Part shown: one piece after another, positions 25,651 through 34,259 of the stretch
How the letters are laid out: each line of letters starts with the position of its first letter
Position numbering within the stretch: position 1 is the stretch's first letter
Assembly: GCA_018716485.1 (NCBI GenBank)
Contig: DVJY01000014.1
Span: forward strand, 1 to 45,179
Direction: 5' to 3'
Length of the DNA stretch: 45,179 bases
From: Candidatus Scybalocola faecipullorum
Lineage (GTDB): Bacteria > Bacillota > Clostridia > Lachnospirales > Lachnospiraceae
The notes under the pieces: model-generated
What the model saw: only the letters and a program-made list of their open reading frames with translations
What the model was told of the DNA's origin: nothing
The model's database searches: none
Made by a program: the position numbers and the translations under genes

Positions 25651-27039
25651 ATGTCAGTTTGCGGTGCAGTGATGGTTCCCCATCCGCCGCTGATTATTCC
25701 GGAGGTGGGACGCGGACAGGAGAAGGCAATACGTCGGACGATTGATGCATATGAAAAGGCGGCGGAGCGCATAGCCTTATGGAAGCCGGATACGGTGATT
25801 GTGATTTCTCCGCATTCAATCATGTATGCGGATTATTTTCATATATCACCGGGCAGAGGCGCTGAGGGAAACTTCGGACGTTTCGGCGCTTCCGGCGTCA
25901 AAATTAAAGTGCGGTACGATACTGAGTTTGTCAGCCTGTTATCGCAGGAAGCACAGGCCAGAGACATTGAAGCCGGGACAATGGGTGAACGTGACCGGCG
26001 TCTGGATCACGCAACGATGATCCCGCTCTGGTTTCTGAATCATTACGATACAGATTACAGTGTTGTGCGCATCGGACTTTCAGGACTGCCGCTGTCACAG
26101 CATTATATGCTTGGTCAATGTATTCAAAAGACAGCCCGACTTCTGGGGAGAAATATTGCCGTCATCGGCAGCGGCGATCTGTCTCACAAGCTTAAAGATG
26201 ACGGCCCGTACGGTTTTGCCGAAGAAGGCCCGGAGTATGATGCGCGCATTATGGATGTGATGGGCCGCGCCGCTTTCGGTGAATTATTTGATTTTTCAGA
26301 GTCATTCTGCGATAAGGCGGCTGAATGCGGTCATCGGTCATTTGTCATGATGGCCGGGACGATGGATGGGATGAGTGTAAAGACAGAAAAACTTTCCCAT
26401 GAAGGGCCGTTTGGTGTCGGCTACGGTGTCTGTGTCTATGAAACCGAGGGCCGTGCGCCGGAAAGAGATTTTTTGCGTCAATATGAAGAAAAAGCGGCAA
26501 AAGAAAGGGAAAGCCGGAAAGCAGCGGAAGATGATTATGTGCGTCTGGCGCGGCAGACGGTGGAAACTTACGTGCGCACAGGCAGAAAAATCGTTGTGCC
26601 GGAAGGTCTTCCTGATGAAATGTATAACAGGCGCGCCGGTGTGTTTGTTTCACTGAAAAAAGAGGGGCAGTTGCGGGGATGTATCGGAACGATTGCGCCC
26701 ACACGGAAAAACATCGCAGAGGAAATCATTGAAAATGCAATCAGCGCAGCCGTAAAGGATCCGAGATTTTATGCAGTCAGACCGGAGGAGCTGGATCAGC
26801 TTGTCTACAGCGTGGATGTCCTTGGGAAAACTGAGGAAATTGACTCAAAAGAGGTACTTGATGTGAAGCGCTACGGTGTGATCGTCAGCCGGGGATATAA
26901 AAGAGGACTGCTGCTTCCGAATTTGGATGGCGTCGATACGGTGGAGGAACAAATTGAAATTGCGAGACAAAAAGCAGGAATTCCGGAAGACGCCGATGAT
27001 GTCCGTCTGGAACGGTTTGAGGTGGTGAGACATTTTTGA
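25651..27039 (+). CDS. AmmeMemoRadiSam fusion: MEMO domain plus AMMECR1 domain
   Basis: A 462-residue fusion of two proteins normally called AmmeMemoRadiSam system proteins B and A. The N-terminal part (about 1-270) is a MEMO/LigB-dioxygenase-like domain: MVPHPPLIIPEVG, ISPHS, DHATMIPLWF and GSGDLSHKL supply the His/Asp/Cys pocket. The C-terminal part (about 285-462) is AMMECR1, with the signature LRGCIGTIAPT. The start at 25651 is 6 bases after AGGAGGG. The stop overlaps the TTG start of the radical SAM gene. The biochemical role in bacteria is unsettled; a redox or metal-related modification is often suspected. Confidence 0.9.
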   Translation: MSVCGAVMVPHPPLIIPEVGRGQEKAIRRTIDAYEKAAERIALWKPDTVIVISPHSIMYADYFHISPGRGAEGNFGRFGASGVKIKVRYDTEFVSLLSQEAQARDIEAGTMGERDRRLDHATMIPLWFLNHYDTDYSVVRIGLSGLPLSQHYMLGQCIQKTARLLGRNIAVIGSGDLSHKLKDDGPYGFAEEGPEYDARIMDVMGRAAFGELFDFSESFCDKAAECGHRSFVMMAGTMDGMSVKTEKLSHEGPFGVGYGVCVYETEGRAPERDFLRQYEEKAAKERESRKAAEDDYVRLARQTVETYVRTGRKIVVPEGLPDEMYNRRAGVFVSLKKEGQLRGCIGTIAPTRKNIAEEIIENAISAAVKDPRFYAVRPEELDQLVYSVDVLGKTEEIDSKEVLDVKRYGVIVSRGYKRGLLLPNLDGVDTVEEQIEIARQKAGIPEDADDVRLERFEVVRHF

Positions 27040-27884
27040 ACGAGAAGAAAGTCGCTGCCGCGGCAGTCTGTCCGGTCTGCCCCCATCACTGTGTATTGGG
27101 TGAAGGGCAGTCCGGCCGGTGCCGGGCAAGAAAAAATAAAGCCGGAAAAATTGTCAGTATAAATTATGCCAAGGTGACATCGCTGATGGCCGATCCCATT
27201 GAAAAAAAGCCGCTGCGTCGTTTTTTTCCGGGAAGTACAGTGCTTTCGGCAGGCAGCTTCGGCTGCAATCTGGCATGTCCGTTTTGCCAGAACTATGAAA
27301 TCGCGGCGGCGGGACTATCGCAGGCACAGTATCGGACGATCCAGCCGGAGCAATTAGCGGCGCTGGCAGATGAATATCAGATATACGGCAATATCGGTGT
27401 CGCTTATACTTACAATGAACCGATGGTCGGCTATGAGTTTGTCAGAGATACGGCCTGTCTCGTCCATGAGCGGGGCATGAAAAATGTTCTTGTGACCAAC
27501 GGTTTTGCCGAACTTTCTGTGCTGGAAGAAATACTGCCGTATATAGATGCGATGAATATCGACCTGAAAGGATTTTCAGAAGCATATTACTGCAAATTGG
27601 GCGGAAATATGGAGACCGTAAAGCAGTTTATCCAAAGAGCGGCAAAAGACTGCCATGTGGAACTGACGACGCTTATTGTTCCCGGTGAAAATGATTCAGA
27701 AGAAGCGATGTCCTGTGAGGCACAGTGGATTGCCTCCATAGACCCGGAAATTGTGCTCCATGTGACCCGTTTTTTTCCGCGGTACCAAATGACGGACCGG
27801 AAAGCAACGAATGTCAAAAAAGTGTATGCGCTCAGCGATATTGCTGGTCAATATCTTAAATATGTATATACCGGGAATTGCTGA
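27036..27884 (+). CDS. AmmeMemoRadiSam system radical SAM enzyme
   Basis: A 282-residue radical SAM protein related to pyruvate formate-lyase activating enzymes. The cluster-binding motif CxxxCxxC is C77, C81, C84 (GCNLACPFC). Further cysteines near the N-terminus (C12, C15, C19, C29 in CPVCPHHC and RCR) could bind zinc or a second cluster. It generates a 5'-deoxyadenosyl radical; the target is unknown but is probably linked to the MEMO-AMMECR1 protein encoded just before it. The start is TTG overlapping the previous TGA, with GAGGTGG upstream. Its last 29 bases overlap the convergent AraC gene. Confidence 0.9.
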   Translation: MNEKKVAAAAVCPVCPHHCVLGEGQSGRCRARKNKAGKIVSINYAKVTSLMADPIEKKPLRRFFPGSTVLSAGSFGCNLACPFCQNYEIAAAGLSQAQYRTIQPEQLAALADEYQIYGNIGVAYTYNEPMVGYEFVRDTACLVHERGMKNVLVTNGFAELSVLEEILPYIDAMNIDLKGFSEAYYCKLGGNMETVKQFIQRAAKDCHVELTTLIVPGENDSEEAMSCEAQWIASIDPEIVLHVTRFFPRYQMTDRKATNVKKVYALSDIAGQYLKYVYTGNC

Positions 27885-28668
27885 AAGATTTTTGCCTTTT
27901 GAAAGCTGTCGGGCTTTGGCCCAGCCATTTGCGGAATGTTTCAGCGTAATAGCTGGCATTGCCAAAGCCGACAAAAAAGGCGATTTCAGTCATGGACATG
28001 TCTGTATCGCGGAGCAGTTCAACACTTTTAGTCAGCCGGTATTGAATTAAATAGGCAATCGGTGACTGAGAAAAATATTGATGAAATAATTTGCAGCATT
28101 TACTTTGACCTACGGCGCCCGCGCGGGCAATATCCGAAAGGGTCATTTTTTTTGCGTAATTTTTGTGTATAAAACCGGTCATATTTTTAATAATTGTCAG
28201 ATCACGGTTTTGAGGTAATTTTTCAGATGGTGATTTTGGCATATTTTCAAAAAGAACTGTCCAAAGCGCCGCAAAATCAGCTGTAATTTTTAACGGCGCA
28301 ATGGCAGAATCTTTATTTTCATAAAATGCGCGGATGAAATTCAGGCACAAATTGTGCCATGGTGTCTGCGGCGTCAGCAACATATAAGGCATGGCGGTGT
28401 TTTGAATGACCGGAAGTATATAATCGCGCTCAAAAGCATAGGAACCGCATAAAAGTATGGGATGAAGGAGAACGATATGGCCGTTAATGTTATACTTCAT
28501 GGCGCCGGAGAAGACAAAAATAAATTCAAGAGCATCATGCCAGTGATTCGGCGCGGTATAGTTGGGATAATGGGAAAGCAGACCTTTGCGTATGTAAATC
28601 GGATAATCCGGATAGTCATATCGAACTTTTTCAGAATGATCATCATTTAATTCCATAGATATTAACAT
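27856..28668 (-). CDS. AraC-family transcriptional regulator
   Basis: A regulator of about 270 residues. The N-terminal half is a cupin-type sensing domain (NHWHDALEFIFVFSG with metal- or ligand-binding His). The C-terminal half has two helix-turn-helix units (LSDIARAGAVGQSKCCKLF and MSMTEIAFFVGFGNASYYAETFRKWLGQSP). Such proteins usually activate sugar or stress genes next to them, here perhaps the decayed genes at 28783-30692. ATG at 28668 is preferred because GAGG lies 8 bases upstream; ATG at 28674 is too close. It overlaps the radical SAM gene tail to tail. Confidence 0.88.
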   Translation of the reverse strand: MLISMELNDDHSEKVRYDYPDYPIYIRKGLLSHYPNYTAPNHWHDALEFIFVFSGAMKYNINGHIVLLHPILLCGSYAFERDYILPVIQNTAMPYMLLTPQTPWHNLCLNFIRAFYENKDSAIAPLKITADFAALWTVLFENMPKSPSEKLPQNRDLTIIKNMTGFIHKNYAKKMTLSDIARAGAVGQSKCCKLFHQYFSQSPIAYLIQYRLTKSVELLRDTDMSMTEIAFFVGFGNASYYAETFRKWLGQSPTAFKRQKSFSNSRYIHI

Positions 28669-28782
28669 ATACATTACCTCGCAGGATTGTTATAGATATT
28701 CGCAGTTATATAGTAGAATCAAAGTGTATTTGAGTTATATAATTATATTCTAAAGAAAGATTGAGGTCAAGGCGGTTAAAAA

Positions 28783-29504
28783 ATGTTTGCAGATTATCAT
28801 GTGCATACGGAGTTCAGCGATGATTCTGTGTATCCGATGAAAACTGTGATCCGAGATGCCATAGCTATGGGGATGAATGAGATATGTTTGAGATTGACCG
28901 CATGAAACGGCTTTACGGAAATAAAATCCGTATAAAAACAGGACTTGAATTTGGAATTCAAAAACATACGATTCCGGATTTTCAAAGACTTTTTGAGCGG
29001 TATGCTTTTGATTTTATTATTTTATCAATTCATCAGGTGGAAAATCAGGAATTCTGGACACAGGATTTTCAGCGCGGACGCTCCCAGAAAGAGTATCAGC
29101 AGCGCTATTATGAGGAAATGCTTGCGGTTGTACGGGACTATAAAGATTACAGTGTTTTAGGTCATATGGATTTAATTGCCCGCTATGATCTTGCAGGCGT
29201 ATATCCATTTGAAAAAGTCCGGCCGGTGATTGAGGATATTTTACGTATTGTCATTGCCGACGGCAAAGGTATAGAGGTGAACACTTCGTCACACAGATAC
29301 GGGCTTACAGATACGATGCCTTCAGCAAATATTTTAAAGCTGTATCGGGACATGGGCGGCCGTATCATAACGATTGGCAGTGACAGCCATAAGCCGGAGC
29401 ATCTCGGCGCGTATATTCGGGAAACGCAGGCTCTGTTAAAGTCGCTCGGATATAAACAATTCTGTACATTTGAGCATATGCGGCCAATATTTCATGATCT
29501 ATAA
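28783..29504 (+). pseudogene. Broken PHP-family histidinol-phosphatase-like gene
   Basis: The frame starting at 28783 reads MFADYHVHTEFSDDSVYP, the conserved PHP N-terminus with metal-binding His. It continues to MGMNEIC, then runs out of frame and stops at 28905. The rest of the protein (FEIDRMKRLYG through NTSSHRYG and GSDSHKPEHLG) continues in another frame to 29504. The segment expected between them, carrying the TDHVD metal ligands and about 30 residues, is gone. This is best explained by one internal deletion that shifted the frame. The C-terminal piece could be translated but would lack part of the metal site. Confidence 0.8.
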
Positions 29505-29518
29505 CAGCGGGGGATGCC

Positions 29519-30370
29519 ATGGATAATAAAGAATTTCGTCAAAAATTATTGGCATTGGTACTTCCCATCACATTCGGGCAGCTGATGCTTGCCGCGGTCA
29601 GCGCTTCAGATGCGCTGATGGTCGGCGTGATCAGTCAGGATCTGCTTTCTGCAGTATCTTTGGCAAGCCAGATAACTTTTGTGTATAATTTATTTATTGC
29701 GGCAATGACCATCGGTACAAGTATTTTTGCGGCGCAGTATTGGGGAAAAGGCGATAAAACGGCCGTTGAAAAAGTTTTGGCGATTGTTCTGCGTATTTCA
29801 ATGACTGTTTCCGCTGTGTTTTTTATCGGAGCCATCTTTTTCCCGGCGCCGCGGCCGCGACGGTAATTTCACGGGCAGTGGAATTGGCGTGGGTGATGCT
29901 GGAACATATGAAAAAAGGCCGGATAAAAATACGGATACAATATATCGTCAGACCGGACCGGCAGCTGCGCAGGGATTTTTGGCATTATACACTGCCTGTC
30001 CTTGGCAATGAACTTGTCTGGGGCGGCGGCTGTGCCATATTGCTGTTAAAAGCGGCATTGTTTCCGGTATTCTTTTACTGCTGATCAGTCCGTTGGTTTT
30101 AATAATGACTGATCTGTCTCCGCAGGCATCATATTATTTAAAGTGGATGCTTGTAATGTGTACATATTATATGGTGGGGAAATATATTAATAGGACGACA
30201 ATCAGCGGTATTTTCTGCGCCGGAGGCGATTCTAAATTCGGATTTTTATGCGATACAGTGACACTTTGGTGCTTTACAGTGCCCTTTGGACTGCTTGCAG
30301 CTTTTGTATTTCACTGGCCGATACTGGCCGTCTATTTTATTGTGAATTTGGATGAAATTGTAAAATTGCT
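29519..30370 (+). pseudogene. Decayed MATE-family efflux transporter
   Basis: Pieces of a MATE multidrug/Na+ antiporter lie in correct order but with gaps. The N-terminal three helices read in frame from 29519 to IFFPAP. A jump in frame leads to ATVISRAVELAWVMLEHM and on to LGNELVWGGG. A second jump leads to SGIVSGILLLLISP and then to VYFIVNLDEIVK. A full protein has about 440-450 residues; around 170 are missing in two internal losses, and both change frame. No functional transporter can be made. The last piece runs directly into an acetyltransferase fragment. Confidence 0.82.
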
Positions 30371-30692
30371 GGCAGTGACATTGGCAACTGTTGGGCATCC
30401 GGTGAATCCGGCAATGCAGGAATATATGTATACAGCGCCCATAAAAATCGGAAACAACTGCTGGATCGGGGCAAATGCCGTCATTTGTCCAGGCGTTGAA
30501 ATCGGCCCAAACAGTGTCATCGGCGCAGGCAGTGTCGTTGTGGATAATATTCCCGAAAATTGTGTGGCAGCAGGAAATCCGTGCCGTGTGATCAGGAAAA
30601 TCGGTGAAAAAGATTTGATGTATTATTTCAAAGACCGGAAAATCGATAAGGCCGATCTTCTGGAAGAAAAAGCGCTTCGGGAAAGAGGATGA
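30371..30692 (+). pseudogene. 3' fragment of a sugar O-acetyltransferase (LacA/Maa type)
   Basis: The MATE frame continues without a stop into VTLATVGHPVNP and then hexapeptide-repeat sequence (IGNNCWIGANAVICPGVEIG, NSVIGAGSVV, CVAAGNPCRVIRKIG). This is the C-terminal half of a maltose/galactoside acetyltransferase. The first half, with the entry to the left-handed helix, is missing. The join near 30366-30378 makes a chimeric frame of 199 codons from 30093. It is a deletion fusion rather than a designed one, because the MATE part itself is already broken. Confidence 0.8.
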
Positions 30693-30703
30693 AAGGATTT
30701 CCA

Positions 30704-30732
30704 TTGCGGTGCCGGGTATGACAGAGTATACT
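30704..30732 (+). promoter_or_regulatory. Promoter candidate for the Fe-S aldo/keto reductase at 30768
   Basis: TTGCGG, a 17-base spacer and TATACT, ending 35 bases before the ATG. Confidence 0.5.
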
Positions 30733-30767
30733 TAAAATATAAGACAAAACATTCAGGAGGGATTTAT

Positions 30768-31913
30768 ATGAGGTATCGCGATTTGGGAAATACAGGACTT
30801 AAAGTCAGCGAGATCGGACTGGGCGCAGAATGGCTGGAACGGCATAATGAAGAAGAAGTCAAGGCGGTTATCGACTGCTGTGAAAGTTTTGGCATAAATA
30901 TTTTGGACTGCTGGATGTCAAATCCGGAGGTGCGTTCCAATATCGGAAAGGCGCTGGCAGGAAAAAGAGAACGGTGGATCATTCAGGGCCATTTCGGATC
31001 CACATGGCAGAACGGACAGTATGTCCGTACAAGAGATCTGAAAAAGGTGGAGGAAGCATTTGCGGATCTTTTGACTCGTCTTCAGACAGATTACATTGAT
31101 CTTGGGATGATTCATTTTGTTGATGAAGAGGCAGAATTTCACCGGATTATGGGGGGAGAATTTCTTGCATATGTGAAGACACAGAAAGAAAAAGGCATTA
31201 TTCATCATATCGGTATGAGTACGCACAATCCGAAAGTGGCCAAATTGGCAGCGCTGAGCGGCGAAATAGAGATGATTCTTTTCAGTGTCAATCCGGCATT
31301 TGATCTGCTGCCGGCCAGTGAAGATTTAAATACATATTTTGCGGAAACGTATGAAGAAAATTTAAGCGGTATCGATCCCCAGAGAGCAGAACTTTATAAA
31401 ATATGTGAGCGCCGGGGCGTCGGCATTACCGTCATGAAAGGTTATGCGGGCGGGCGGCTGTTTTCAGCGCAGACATCGCCTTTTGGCGCGGCGCTGACGC
31501 CGGTTCAGTGTATTCACTATGCGCTGACAAGACCGGGGGTGGCAAGTATCCTTGCCGGTTATGACACACCGGAACATGTGAAGGCGGCTGTTGCCTACGA
31601 AACAGCATCTGCGGAAGAAAAAGACTATGCAAGCGTTCTGGCTAAAGCGCCGCATCACGCTTACAGCGGTCAATGTACATACTGCGGCCACTGCGCGCCA
31701 TGTCCGTCAGGCATTGATATCGCGATGGTCAATAAACTTTACGATCTTGCAGTGATGCAGGAAGAAGTGCCGCCGACGGTCAAAGCCCATTATGAAGGGC
31801 TTTCGGCCAATGCCAAAGATTGTATTGCCTGCGGCGGATGTGAACAGAGATGTCCGTTTGACGTTCCGGTGATCGAGAGAATGGAGAAGGCAAAGACATT
31901 GTTTGGCATTTAG
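30768..31913 (+). CDS. Aldo/keto reductase with C-terminal [4Fe-4S] domain (copy 2)
   Basis: A 381-residue protein. It has the aldo/keto reductase start [19 protein letters not shown] and a barrel, then Fe-S ligands in [13 protein letters not shown] and [12 protein letters not shown]. The usual catalytic region reads [10 protein letters not shown], so the standard Asp is kept (LDCW) but the Tyr of the DxxxxY motif is not obvious. This sets it apart from the copies at 8267 and 38799 and suggests altered chemistry. AGGAGGG precedes the ATG. A DUF1653 gene follows after 16 bases, probably in the same transcript. Confidence 0.87.
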   Translation: MRYRDLGNTGLKVSEIGLGAEWLERHNEEEVKAVIDCCESFGINILDCWMSNPEVRSNIGKALAGKRERWIIQGHFGSTWQNGQYVRTRDLKKVEEAFADLLTRLQTDYIDLGMIHFVDEEAEFHRIMGGEFLAYVKTQKEKGIIHHIGMSTHNPKVAKLAALSGEIEMILFSVNPAFDLLPASEDLNTYFAETYEENLSGIDPQRAELYKICERRGVGITVMKGYAGGRLFSAQTSPFGAALTPVQCIHYALTRPGVASILAGYDTPEHVKAAVAYETASAEEKDYASVLAKAPHHAYSGQCTYCGHCAPCPSGIDIAMVNKLYDLAVMQEEVPPTVKAHYEGLSANAKDCIACGGCEQRCPFDVPVIERMEKAKTLFGI

Positions 31914-31929
31914 GCAGAAAGGAGCCAAA

Positions 31930-32391
31930 ATGATGGCAGATAAAATCAGAATTGTAAAGAAAAATGATGAATACAACTCGGAATATGAGGTTGGAGATGT
32001 TTTTGAAGTTACAGGCACATGGTACGGCGGCGTCCATATTATCGGGAAGACAGGAGTTCCGGTTTCTTTGGATAAAGATGAGTATGCGGAACTTGGCAAA
32101 GAGCCGGACACGCCGCTGACACCGGCCGGCCGGGATATACAGATCGGCGACATTGTTCAGCATTTTAAAAGAGCGTGGGTGTCCGCAGACACATCCGAAT
32201 ATCTGTACAAAGTATTGGCCTTTGCCCAGCATACGGAAAACGGTGAGTGGCTTGTCATTTATCAGGCGCTGTACGCCCCTTTTAAGACGTGCGCCAGACC
32301 ATATGCTATGTTTATGAGTGAAGTAGACAGAGAAAAATATCCGGACATCCGGCAAAAATACCGTTTTGAAAAAGTCCGTATTCATCAGTGA
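31930..32391 (+). CDS. DUF1653 domain protein
   Basis: A 153-residue protein. The first half ([19 protein letters not shown]) looks like a small beta-barrel. The second half has the DUF1653 pattern [32 protein letters not shown] and [14 protein letters not shown]1653 proteins are small and of unknown function. AAAGGAGCC supports the ATG at 31930 (a second ATG follows directly). Its stop is only 6 bases from the convergent LysR gene, with no terminator between them. Confidence 0.8.
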   Translation: MMADKIRIVKKNDEYNSEYEVGDVFEVTGTWYGGVHIIGKTGVPVSLDKDEYAELGKEPDTPLTPAGRDIQIGDIVQHFKRAWVSADTSEYLYKVLAFAQHTENGEWLVIYQALYAPFKTCARPYAMFMSEVDREKYPDIRQKYRFEKVRIHQ

Positions 32392-32397
32392 CCGCAT

Positions 32398-33255
32398 TTA
32401 TAAGATTGTTTCGTCATTGATCAGTCGGAACAAACCGGCATATTTTTCTTTATCGCTGCGTAGACATGTCAGATAAAAATCGGTATGGCATTCAGAGTCA
32501 ACGATAGGGATATTAATTCTTCCCGAAACTGTATCACCCCGCCGGATATAGTAGCTTGAAGAAAAAACGGGATATGATGAGTTTTGGGCAAGTTCCGAAA
32601 AGGATGACTGATCCACCTGAAGCAGATAGTGGGTATTCGGCGTTTTTGCGCGATGCATATTTGCCCAAAAGCCGATGCGGGAAAGTAAAAGGATAGACAG
32701 GCCATCCAGATCTTTTAAATGGACTTCAGGGTAAAAAGCCAGCGGATTGCCGGGCTGTACGGAAATATACAGGTCTTCATGGCCGCATTTTTTGCTGTAA
32801 AACAGGTCGTTGTCCGGTTCTTGATGGAGAACGGCCAGCTGATAGGTTCTGTCTTTCAGACGCTGTGTAAAACAGCTGTCCTCCATCATATCCATGGACA
32901 GCGTCATTCCTTCAAAAATACTATTGATGATCGGCGTAAGAACAATCTGAGGTACAGGTGCGCAAAAGCCGATGGACAGTGTATGAAGACTGCGGTCATA
33001 GGCCTTTACCTTATCTTCAAAATCCTGATCCGCCGTCAGCACATGGCGGGCATACTGGGCGGCGCGGCGGCCGGTTTCATTGAGAGCGAGATGATTTTTG
33101 CTTCTGATGAACAGTGCAACGCCCAGTTCATCTTCAAGTTTTTGCATGGCCCTTGTCATAGACGGCTGGGAAGTATGCAGTGCTTGGGCAGCCGCAGATA
33201 AAGTTCCGTGACGGGCAAAAGCATCAAGCTGCTCTAAAAGATATATTTCAATCAT
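32398..33255 (-). CDS. LysR-family transcriptional regulator
   Basis: A 285-residue regulator with the LysR winged-helix N-terminus (LEQLDAFARHGTLSAAAQALHTSQPSMTRAMQKLEDELG split over residues 7-45) and a periplasmic-binding-protein-like effector domain from about 90. It is divergent to the aldo/keto reductase plus CMD-cupin genes, the usual arrangement for a LysR protein and its targets. A palindrome fitting a T-N11-A box lies in the shared 127-base gap. GGAGG is well placed before the ATG. Confidence 0.92.
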   Translation of the reverse strand: MIEIYLLEQLDAFARHGTLSAAAQALHTSQPSMTRAMQKLEDELGVALFIRSKNHLALNETGRRAAQYARHVLTADQDFEDKVKAYDRSLHTLSIGFCAPVPQIVLTPIINSIFEGMTLSMDMMEDSCFTQRLKDRTYQLAVLHQEPDNDLFYSKKCGHEDLYISVQPGNPLAFYPEVHLKDLDGLSILLLSRIGFWANMHRAKTPNTHYLLQVDQSSFSELAQNSSYPVFSSSYYIRRGDTVSGRINIPIVDSECHTDFYLTCLRSDKEKYAGLFRLINDETIL

Positions 33256-33295
33256 TTTAAATGCCTCCTCTCACTATTCGGTTTTTATATAGCAG

Positions 33296-33311
33296 ATTCC
33301 GATATTGGAAT
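33296..33311. promoter_or_regulatory. Probable LysR binding site (ATTCC-N6-GGAAT)
   Basis: ATTCC-GATATT-GGAAT is a perfect 5-base inverted repeat and contains a T-N11-A pair (298 and 310). It lies between the divergent starts and directly abuts a -35 candidate (TTGTAC 33311-33316, with TAAACT 18 bases on) for the forward operon. Confidence 0.55.
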
Positions 33312-33382
33312 TGTACATTATTTGAGAACTGTTGTAAACTAAAAACAGAATTAAAGAGAATAAAATCGCAGGAGGCGGAGAA

Positions 33383-34240
33383 ATGGAATATGTAACCTTA
33401 TATAATGATGTCAGGGTTCCCGTCCTTGGTATCGGTACATTTATGATCAGCCCGGAAGATACAGAACAGTCTGTGTATACCGCGTTAAAAGGCGGATACC
33501 GGATGATTGATACGGCCAATGCTTATTTGAATGAGGAGGCTGTGGGAAAGGCGCTTGCACGCGCAGTCCGTGAGGGTATTGTGGCGCGGGAAGAAGTTTT
33601 TGTATCTACAAAACTTTGGCCGACACTTTATGAAGACGAGACAGCAGTCGATGAAACATTGAAAAGGCTGGGCCTTGATTATGTGGATCTTCTTTTTATC
33701 CATCAGCCGGCCGGAAATTATATTGCCGGCTACAGACAGATTGAAAAAGCCTATAAAGAAGGAAAGGCCCGCTCATTGGGCATCTCCAATATGTATGGCG
33801 AAAAATTAGAGAAGCTTCTTAAAGCGGCAGAGATCGCGCCGCATGTTGTGCAGTTGGAAGCACATCCGTACTGCACGGAAAAAGAGTATATGAGTCATTT
33901 GGCTAAATATGGGACAAAGCTGATGGGCTGGTATCCGCTCGGACATGGAGACGCCGGACTGGTATCTGAACCGGTTTTTGCAAAGCTGGGAGATAAGTAC
34001 CATAAGAGCAGCGCACAGATTATCCTGCGCTGGCATACGCAGATGGGATTTATGACCATTCCGGGATCAAAAAATCCGGATCATATCCGTGATAATTTTA
34101 ATATTTTTGATTTCAGCCTGACCGATGATGAATTGGCAGACATTGCCAAACTGGATGGCACGAAGAAATATTATGAGGCAGATGAACAGACAGAAGAAAA
34201 ATACGCGCAGATGCATTTGCCGTTTGAAAAAGCAGAATAG
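33383..34240 (+). CDS. Aldo/keto reductase (2,5-diketogluconate reductase-like)
   Basis: A 285-residue NADPH-type aldo/keto reductase without an Fe-S tail. The catalytic tetrad is visible: D43 (MIDTANAY), Y48, K77 (STKLW) and H107 (FIHQP). The end IPGSKNPDHIRDNFNIFDF is the usual NADPH-binding segment. It reduces aldehydes or ketones; related enzymes act on 2,5-diketo-D-gluconate and methylglyoxal. GGAGG lies before the ATG, and a CMD-cupin gene follows after 19 bases. Probably under control of the divergent LysR protein. Confidence 0.92.
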   Translation: MEYVTLYNDVRVPVLGIGTFMISPEDTEQSVYTALKGGYRMIDTANAYLNEEAVGKALARAVREGIVAREEVFVSTKLWPTLYEDETAVDETLKRLGLDYVDLLFIHQPAGNYIAGYRQIEKAYKEGKARSLGISNMYGEKLEKLLKAAEIAPHVVQLEAHPYCTEKEYMSHLAKYGTKLMGWYPLGHGDAGLVSEPVFAKLGDKYHKSSAQIILRWHTQMGFMTIPGSKNPDHIRDNFNIFDFSLTDDELADIAKLDGTKKYYEADEQTEEKYAQMHLPFEKAE

Positions 34241-34259
34241 GCAGACAGGAGGAAGAAAA

